From Trachelipus rathkii (Eukaryota; Arthropoda; Malacostraca; Isopoda; Trachelipodidae), in NCBI GenBank assembly GCA_015478945.1, contig JABUQX010014233.1, positions 1 to 16,558 of the forward strand: a stretch of DNA of 16,558 nt, given 5' to 3'. The position numbers and the translations under genes were made by a program. Position 1 is the stretch's first letter, and the number at the start of each line of letters is the position of its first letter. The notes under the pieces are model-generated. The model had not been told where the DNA came from. It did no database searches and saw nothing but the letters and a program-made list of their open reading frames with translations. This document shows positions 11,660 through 16,558 of this stretch, piece by piece.

Positions 11660-13117
11660 CCTAGGAGTCCAAATTATTACATGAAAGTGATTTAGTATAA
11701 ATGCTAATTTTTTCAACATTAGATTTCTTTGTTATAACACTTAAAACGATATACCTAAGCTCGACTACGCTTTATTGCTACACCAGAATGTAAGTATTTT
11801 AGAGTTCTTCAAAGAAAATACCTCAAACACCTGCCTAAAATACCTAGGAGTCCAAATTATTACATGAAAGTGATTTAGTATGATGCTAATTTTTTCAACT
11901 TTAGATTTCTTTGTTATAACACTTAAAACGATATACCTAAGCTCGAACTACGCTTTATTTACACCAGAATGTAAGTATTTTAGAGTTCTTCAAAGAAGAT
12001 ACCTCAAACACCTGCCTAAATTACCTACGAGTCCAAATTATTACATGAAAGTGATTAGGATGAATGCTAATTTTTTCAACTTTAGATTTCTTTGTTATAA
12101 CACTTAAAACGATATACCTAAGCTCGACTACGCTTTATTGCTACACCAGAATGTAAGTATTTTTTAGTTCTTCAAAGAAGATACCTCAAACACCTGCCTA
12201 AATTACCTAGGAGTCCAAATTATTACATGAAAGTGATTTAGTATGAATCTAATTTTTTTCAACTTAGATTTCTTTGTTATAACACTTAAAACGATATACC
12301 TAAGCTTGACTACGCTTTATTGCTACACCAGAATGTAAGTATTTTAGAGTTCTTCAAAGAAGATACCTCAAACACCTGCCTAAATTACCTAGGGGTCCAA
12401 ATTATTACATGAAAGTGATTAGTATGAATGCTAATTTTTCAACTTTAGATTTCTTTTGGTTATAAACACTTAAAACGATATACCTAGGTCGACTACGCTT
12501 TTTTGCTTTTCCAGAATGTAAGTATTTTAGAGTTCTTCAAAGAAGATACCTCAAACACCTGCCTAAATTACCTAGGAGTCCAAATTATTACATGAAAGTG
12601 TTTTAGCATGATTGCTAATTTTTTCAACTTTAGATTTCTTTGTTATAACACTTAAAACGATATACCTAAGCTCGACTACGCTTTATTGCTACACCAGAAT
12701 GTAAGTATTTTAGAGTTCTTCAAAGAAGATACCTCAAACACCTGCCTAAATTACCTAGGAGTCCAAATTATTACATGAAAGTAATTTAGTATGAATGCTA
12801 ATTTTTTCAATTTAAGATTTCTTTGTTATAACAATTAAAACGATATACCCTAACCCCGACACGCTTTATTGCTACACCAGAATGTAAGTATTTTAGAGTT
12901 CTTCAAAGAAGATACCTCAAACACCTGCCTAAATTACCTAGGAGTCCAAATTATTACATAAAAGTGATTTAGTATGAATGCTAATTTTTTCAACTTTAGA
13001 TTTCTTTGTTATAACACTTAAAACGATATACCTAAGCTTGGCTGCGCTTTATTGCTACACCAGAATGCACCCCATTTAGAGTTCTTCAAGAAGATACCCT
13101 CAAACACCTGCTAAATA
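11660..13117 (+). repeat. Satellite monomers M64-M71, cleanest block
   Basis: There are eight monomers, starting at 11660, 11843, 12024, 12206, 12388, 12571, 12754 and 12937. Spacing is 181-183 bp. Differences here are mostly substitutions, so this block best defines the consensus. Examples: M64 has CAACATTAG and GAAAATACC; M66 has CCTACG; M67 has AGCTTGAC; M68 has the GCTTTTTTGCTTTTCC variant; M69 has GTGTTTTAGCATG; M71 has GCTTGGCTGCG. Several of these are CpG to TpG or CpA changes. Confidence 0.95.
12571..12753 (+). repeat. Reference-quality monomer M69 (183 bp)
   Basis: This unit is exactly 183 bp. By eye it differs from the consensus at only three positions, all within the first 45 bases (GTGTTTTAGCATGATTGC where GTGATTTAGTATGAATGC is expected). 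The rest, from the T6 tract to the next CCTAGG, matches throughout. It fixes the unit length together with 16271-16453, which is also 183 bp and has about two differences. Confidence 0.95.
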
Positions 13118-13851
13118 CCTAGGAGTCCAATTATTTACATGAAGTGATTTAGTATGAATGCTAATTTTTAACTTTAGATTCCTTTGTTATAACACTTAAA
13201 ACGATTTACTAAAGCTCGACTACGATTTATTACAACCACACGAATGTAAGTATTTTTAGATTACTACAAAAAAAAACCCCAAACACCCCCCAAAATACAA
13301 AGGAGTCCAAAATTATTACATGAAAGTGATTATGAATGCTAATTTTTTCAACTTTTAGATTTCTTTGTAAAAACAATTAAAACGATACACCTAGCCCCCC
13401 TCCTCTTTTTATTCCCCACACAAAATATAAGTATTTTTTAGTTCTTCAAAGAAGGAGAAATACCTCAAACATCCTGCCTACATTACTTTGGAGTCCAAAG
13501 TTATACATGAAACTCATTTAGTCAGGATGCTAATTTATCAACTTTAGAATTTCTTTGTATAACAACTTAAAACGAATACCTAGGCCTCGAACTACGCTTT
13601 TCGCTCAACCAGAATGTAAGTATTTTTAGAGTTTTTCAAAGAAGTTACCTCAAACACCTGCCAAATTACCTAGGATCCAATTATACATGAAAGTGATTTA
13701 GTGTGAATGCTAATTTTTTAAACTTTAGATTTCTTTGTTTAACACTTAAAAAACGATATACCTAAATTCGACTACGCTTTATTGCTACACCAGAAAGTAA
13801 GTATTTTAGAGTTTTTTCAAAGAGATACCTCTCAAACACCTGCCTAAATTA
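13118..13851 (+). repeat. Satellite monomers M72-M75 with a C-rich patch
   Basis: The monomers start at about 13118, 13298, 13486 and 13669. From about 13260 to 13430 many positions are replaced by C or A without loss of register. AAAAAAAAACCCCAAACACCCCCCAA stands in part for the CAAAGAAGATACCTCAAACACCTGCC segment, and CCTAGCCCCCCTCC stands for the CTAAGCTCGACTACG segment. The junction of M73 is ACAAAGGAG and that of M74 is CTTTGGAG. The flanking parts of each monomer remain normal. A smaller similar patch lies at about 13067 (GAATGCACCCCATT). I read this as damaged satellite, probably artefactual, with no separate element inside. Confidence 0.88.
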
Positions 13852-15519
13852 CCTAGGAAGTCCAAATTATTAACATGAAAGTGACTTAGTATGAATGCTA
13901 ATTTTTTCAACTTTAGGATTTCTTTGTTTATACACTTAAAGAATATACCTAAGTGGACCACGCTTTATTGCTACTACACCAGAAATGTGAATTTATTTTA
14001 AGGAGTTCTTCCAAGAATACCTCAAAACTGCCTAAATTACCTAGGAGTCCCAAATTATTAAATGAAAGTGATTTTGTATGAATGCTAATTTTTTTCCAGC
14101 ATTAGATTCTTTGTTATACACTTAAAACGATATAACCTAAGCTTGACTACGCTTTATTTGCTACACCAGAATTGAAGTATTTTAGAGTTCTTCAAAGAAG
14201 ATAGCTCCAAACACCTGCCTAAATTAGCTAGGAGTCCAAAATTATTACATGAAAAGTGATTTAGTAAATGAATGCTAATTTTTCAACTTTAGATTCTTTT
14301 GTTATAACACTTAAAACGATATACTTAAGCTCGACTACGCTTTATTGCTACAAAAGAAGAATGTAAAGTATTTTAGAGTTCTTCAAAGAAGAACCTCAAC
14401 ACCTGCCTAAATTACTAGGAGTCCAAATTTATTACATGAAAGTGATTTAATGTATGAATGCTATTTTTTCAACTTTAGATTTCTTTGTTATAAACTTAAA
14501 ACGATATACTAAGCTCGACTACGCTTTATTGCTACTACAGAATGTAAGTTTTAAGAGTTTCTTCAAAAGAAATACCTCAACACCTGCCAATTTCTAGGGG
14601 TCCAAATTAATTACAATGAAATGATTTAGTATGAAATGCTTAATTTTTTCCAACTTTAAGAGTTCTTTGTATAACACTTAAACGATATACCTAAGCTCGA
14701 CACCGCTTTTTGCTAACCCAGAATGTAAGTATTTTAGAGTTTTCAAAGAAGATACCTCAAACACCTGCCTAAATTACCTAGGAGTCCAAATTATTACATG
14801 AAAGTGATTTAGTGTGAATGCTAATTTTTTCAACTTTAGATTCCTTTGTTATAACACTTAAAGATATACTAACTCGAACTAACGCTTTATTGCTACACAG
14901 AATGTAAGTTATTTTTAGGAGTTTTCAAGAAGATACTCACACACCTGCTAAAATACCTAGGAGTCCAATTAATTACATGAAAGTGCATTTATTTAGTATG
15001 AATGCTAATTCTTTTCAACTTTAGATTTCTTTGTTTAACACTTAAAACGATATACCTAAGCTCGACTACGCTTTAATTTTACACCCAGAATGTAAGTATT
15101 TTTAGAGTTCTTCAAAAGAAGATACCTCAAACACCTGCTAAATTACCTAGGAGTCCCAAATTATTACATAAAAGTGATTTAGTTTATGAATGCTAATTTT
15201 TTCCACTTAGATTTCTTTGTTATAACACTTAATAACGATATAACCTATGCTCGACCTACGCTCTTTTGCTTTCCAGAATGTAAAGTATTTTAGAGTTCTT
15301 CAAAGAAGAACCTCAAACACCTGCCTAAATTACCTAGAAGTTCAAATTATTACATGAAGGTGATTTAGCATGAATGCTAATTTTTCAACTTTAGCATTTC
15401 TTGTTATAAACACTTAAAACATACTACCTAAGCTCGACACGCTTTACTGCTACACCAGAAGTTAAGTATTTTCTACGAGTTCCTTCCAAAAGAAGATAAC
15501 CTCAACACCTGCTAAATTA
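13852..15519 (+). repeat. Satellite monomers M76-M84
   Basis: There are nine monomers, starting at about 13852, 14040, 14227, 14414, 14593, 14777, 14956, 15146 and 15333. M76 has AAGTGGACCACG and M77 has CAGCATTAG, repeating the M53/M54 pair. M81 has TAGTGTGAATG. M83 has GCTCTTTTGCTTTCC and M84 has TTAGCATG, repeating the M45/M46 and M68/M69 pairs. Indel noise is moderate. No gene or other element is present. Confidence 0.93.
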
Positions 15520-16071
15520 CCTAGGAGTCAAATTATATCATAAAACACATTAAGAGTCAATTCTCATCATTCCAACTTTAGAATTTCTTTGTTATAAAAT
15601 TTAAAACGATATACCTAGCTCGACTAACGCTTTATTGCTACCCAGAATATACAGTATTAAGAGTTCTCAAAGAAGATACCTTCAAACACCCCTAAATTAC
15701 CTGGAGTCCAAATTATTACATGAAAGTGATTTAGTTATGATGCTAATTTTTCAAACTTTAGATTTTCCCTTTGTTATAACACTTAAAACGAAATACCTAA
15801 GCTCAACTACGCTATATTGTACAGACCAAAATATAAATTTTTTATAGTTCTACAAAGTAAATACCTCAAAAACGTGCCTAAATTACCTTGCAGTTCAAAT
15901 TATTATATGAAACTAATTTAGTATAAATCCCAATTTTTCACCTTTAGCCTTCTTTGATAAAACACTTAAAACGATATACCTAAAGCCGACCTACGTTTTA
16001 TTGATACAGTGGTTCCAGAATGTATTATTTTAGAGTTTTCAAAGAAGATACCTCAAACACCTGCCTAAATA
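15520..16071 (+). repeat. Satellite monomers M85-M87, substitution-rich
   Basis: The monomers start at about 15520, 15700 and 15886. They stay in register but carry clusters of substitutions, unlike most noisy copies. In M85, about 15534-15575, the region that should read TTACATGAAAGTGATTTAG reads ATCATAAAACACATTAAGAG. From about 15820 to 15960 the sequence has AATATAAATTTTTTATAG, TACAAAGTAAATACC, CCTTGCAGTTC and AAACTAATTTAGTATAAATCCC in place of the normal motifs. At about 16005-16014 an extra AGTGGTT-like insertion precedes CCAGAATG. These could be older, diverged monomers or a badly joined read. Confidence 0.87.
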
Positions 16072-16127
16072 CCTAGGAGTCCAAATTATTACATGAAAGT
16101 GATTTAGTATGAATGCTAATTTTTTCA

Positions 16128-16159
16128 ACTTTAGATTTTTTTGACTTTAGATTTCTTTG
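16128..16159 (+). repeat. 16-bp tandem duplication inside monomer M88
   Basis: ACTTTAGATTTTTTTG at 16128-16143 is followed directly by ACTTTAGATTTCTTTG at 16144-16159. The copies differ at one base. This accounts exactly for the 16-bp excess of this monomer over 183 bp. It was not seen in any other copy. Confidence 0.9.
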
Positions 16160-16340
16160 TTTTAACACTTTAAACGATATACCTAAGCTCGACTACGCTT
16201 TATTGCTACACCAGAATGTAAGTATTTTAGAGTTCTTCAAAGAAGATACCTCAAACACCTGCCTAAATTACCTAGGAGTCCAAATTATTACATGAAAGTG
16301 ATTTAGTATGAATGCTAATTTTTTCAACTTTAGATTTCTT

Positions 16341-16350
16341 TGTTATAACA
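16341..16350. repeat. Perfect 10-bp palindrome TGTTATAACA (per-monomer motif)
   Basis: TGTTATAACA at consensus positions 71-80 equals its own reverse complement. The coordinates given are for M89; the motif is repeated intact in most monomers, for example 12641-12650. With CCTAGG at the junction it is one of two perfect palindromes per unit. Confidence 0.9.
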
Positions 16351-16400
16351 CTTAAAACGATATACGTAAGCTCGACTACGCTTTATTGCTACACAAGAAT

Positions 16401-16516
16401 GTAAGTATTTTAGAGTTCTTCAAAGAAGATACCTCAAACACCTGCCTAAATTACCTAGGAGTCCAAATTATTACATTAAAATGATTTAGTATGAATGCTA
16501 ATTTTTTCAACTTTAG
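16401..16516 (+). other. Intron-like signal pair across a monomer junction
   Basis: GTAAGTATTTT at 16401 in M89 matches a strong eukaryotic 5' splice donor. The next monomer has CTAAT (16498-16502, fitting the CTRAY branch-site form), a T6 tract and ACTTTAG ending at 16516, an acceptor-like sequence. The enclosed segment would be 116 nt, leaving a 67-nt 'exon' (consensus 64-130) per unit. The branch A to AG distance is about 15 nt, short for most introns. The same arrangement exists in every well-preserved monomer. Whether it is ever transcribed or spliced cannot be seen from sequence; this is a motif observation only. Confidence 0.3.
16417..16429. repeat. Short hairpin TCTTC-AAA-GAAGA (per-monomer motif)
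   Basis: At consensus positions 147-159, TCTTC and GAAGA are exact inverted repeats around an AAA loop, giving a 5-bp stem. The coordinates are for M89. A second, weaker dyad, AAGC (98-101) and GCTT (110-113), flanks the CpG-containing TCGACTAC segment. Confidence 0.8.
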
Positions 16517-16558
16517 ATTTCTTTGTTATAACACTTAAAACGTTACCTAAGCTCGAAT
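16454..16558 (+). repeat. Partial satellite monomer at right edge (M90)
   Basis: CCTAGGAGTCC starts at 16454 and the unit is followed to about consensus position 106, where the window ends in AAGCTCGAAT. It has CATTAAAATG for CATGAAAGTG and is missing a few bases in ACGATATACC. The array runs on past the edge. Confidence 0.94.

Larger units (their letters stand above)
6878..14226 (+). repeat. Higher-order marker set B (M38/39, 53/54, 61/62, 76/77)
   Basis: A two-monomer haplotype has an altered CTCGACTACG box (CTCGCCACG, CTCGAACCACCG, CTGGACACG, GTGGACCACG) followed in the next unit by CATTAG or CAATTAG in place of CTTTAG. CATTAG falls at about 7122, 9879 and 14100, with gaps of 2757 and 4221 bp (15 and 23 monomers). 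The M61/62 member near 11215-11358 fits the same 15, 8, 15 series but is less exact. M41/42 and M54/55 also carry both changes and do not fit, so the marker is enriched on the series and not exclusive to it. Confidence 0.5.
8176..15519 (+). repeat. Higher-order marker set C (M45/46, 68/69, 83/84)
   Basis: This is the strongest shared haplotype. GCTTTTTTGCTTTTCC replaces GCTTTATTGCTACACC in M45 (8281) and M68 (12497), and appears as GCTCTTTTGCTTTCC in M83 (15260). The next unit in each case has TTAGCATG in place of TTAGTATG (8384, 12605, about 15367). M46 and M69 additionally share GTGTTTTAG. The gaps are 4216 and 2763 bp for the first marker and 4221 and 2762 bp for the second, which is 23 and 15 monomers. 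The multi-base change makes chance recurrence unlikely. Confidence 0.68.
16072..16453 (+). repeat. Satellite monomers M88-M89, near consensus
   Basis: M88 (16072-16270) is 199 bp because of an internal 16-bp duplication; apart from that it is close to consensus. M89 (16271-16453) is 183 bp and differs from consensus at about two positions (ATACGTAAG for ATACCTAAG and ACACAAGAATG for ACACCAGAATG). Confidence 0.94.
1..16558 (+). repeat. Tandem array of a 183-bp AT-rich satellite
   Basis: The whole window is a head-to-tail array of one monomer, with 89 complete copies and a partial copy at each end. The phase used here starts at CCTAGG (consensus position 1). Landmarks by position are: TTACATGAAAGTG around 18-30, TGCTAATTTTTTC around 43-55, AACTTTAG 56-63, TGTTATAACA 71-80, AAAACGATATACC 84-96, AAGCTCGACTACGCTT 98-113, GAATGTAAGTATTTTAG 127-143, TCTTCAAAGAAGA 147-159 and CACCTGCC 169-176. 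The consensus is 183 bp with about 57 G or C. It has 61 codons, yet all six frames are closed (TAG, TGA, TAG on plus; TAA, TGA, TAG on minus). Adjacent copies always keep the same orientation, and no unique DNA interrupts the array. Centromeric or pericentromeric satellite is the likeliest class, by inference from unit length, homogeneity and array form. I do not recognise the family. Confidence 0.97.

Noticed and set aside
10400..12107. Open frames of 60-75 codons at 10400-10591, 10604-10786 and 11880-12107
   Set aside because: They begin at the satellite's own ATG motifs (TATGAATGC or TATGATGC) and encode near-identical starts because they are the same repeat. All six consensus frames are closed, so these are frameshift by-products.
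15635..16295. Open frames of 70 and 60 codons at 15635-15847 and 16113-16295
   Set aside because: These are satellite sequence again. The second spans the 16-bp duplication, which shifts its frame. There is no evidence of a protein.
16341..16350. TATA-like promoter in TGTTATAACAC or GATATACC
   Set aside because: AT-rich strings of this kind are expected in 69% A+T DNA, and there is no downstream gene. The first is better described as a palindrome.
62..16453. CENP-B box in the monomer
   Set aside because: No segment on either strand matches the TTCG....A..CGGG pattern. The only CpG-containing region (88-110) does not fit.
1..16558. CRISPR array, suggested by regular repetition
   Set aside because: The whole 183-bp unit is repeated with no unique spacers, and the unit is far longer than a CRISPR repeat.
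1..16558. Transposon or LTR insertion within the array
   Set aside because: The register of CCTAGG junctions is unbroken from 62 to 16454. The largest excess in any unit is about 28 bp, with no terminal repeats or target-site duplication.

Overview
The window is one uninterrupted head-to-tail tandem array of an AT-rich satellite repeat. I see no gene, RNA gene, transposon or unique sequence in it. Taking the recurring CCTAGG as position 1, I counted 90 junctions by eye: 89 complete monomers from 62 to 16453, a partial monomer at the left edge (1-61) and another at the right edge (16454-16558). All copies have the same orientation. The best-preserved copies have a period of 183 bp (for example 12571 to 12754 and 16271 to 16454). 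The mean over the window is about 184 bp because indels shift many copies. My hand-built consensus is about 31% G+C and has stop codons in all six frames, so every short open frame here is a by-product of indels.

A long homogeneous array of a ~180-bp AT-rich monomer is typical of centromeric or pericentromeric heterochromatin in a eukaryote. The unit length is common in plant centromeric satellites and also occurs in animals. I do not recognise the family and cannot name the species. Nothing suggests bacteria, a phage or a virus.

Layout: 1-2983 is indel-rich. 2984-3382 holds an insertion-laden monomer of 211 bp. 3383-8352 is of mixed quality and contains two copies of a junction duplication (near 5749 and 6316). 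8353-10188 is cleaner. 10189-11659 is noisy. 11660-13117 is the cleanest block. 13118-13851 contains a C-rich patch. 13852-15519 is moderately noisy. 15520-16071 holds monomers that differ mostly by substitutions. 16072-16558 is near consensus, with one 16-bp internal duplication. Most of the single-base gains and losses look like uncorrected long-read error rather than evolution.

Two observations stand out. First, three independent sets of variant monomers recur at the same spacings of 8, 15 and 23 monomers (about 1.47, 2.76 and 4.22 kb). This suggests a higher-order repeat of about 23 monomers in which an 8-monomer block occurs twice. Second, each monomer carries a perfect 10-bp palindrome, a short hairpin, and, on the + strand, a GTAAGT donor-like site followed in the next copy by a CTAAT branch-like site, a T-rich tract and TAG. 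A + strand transcript would therefore contain a regular series of potential ~116-nt introns.
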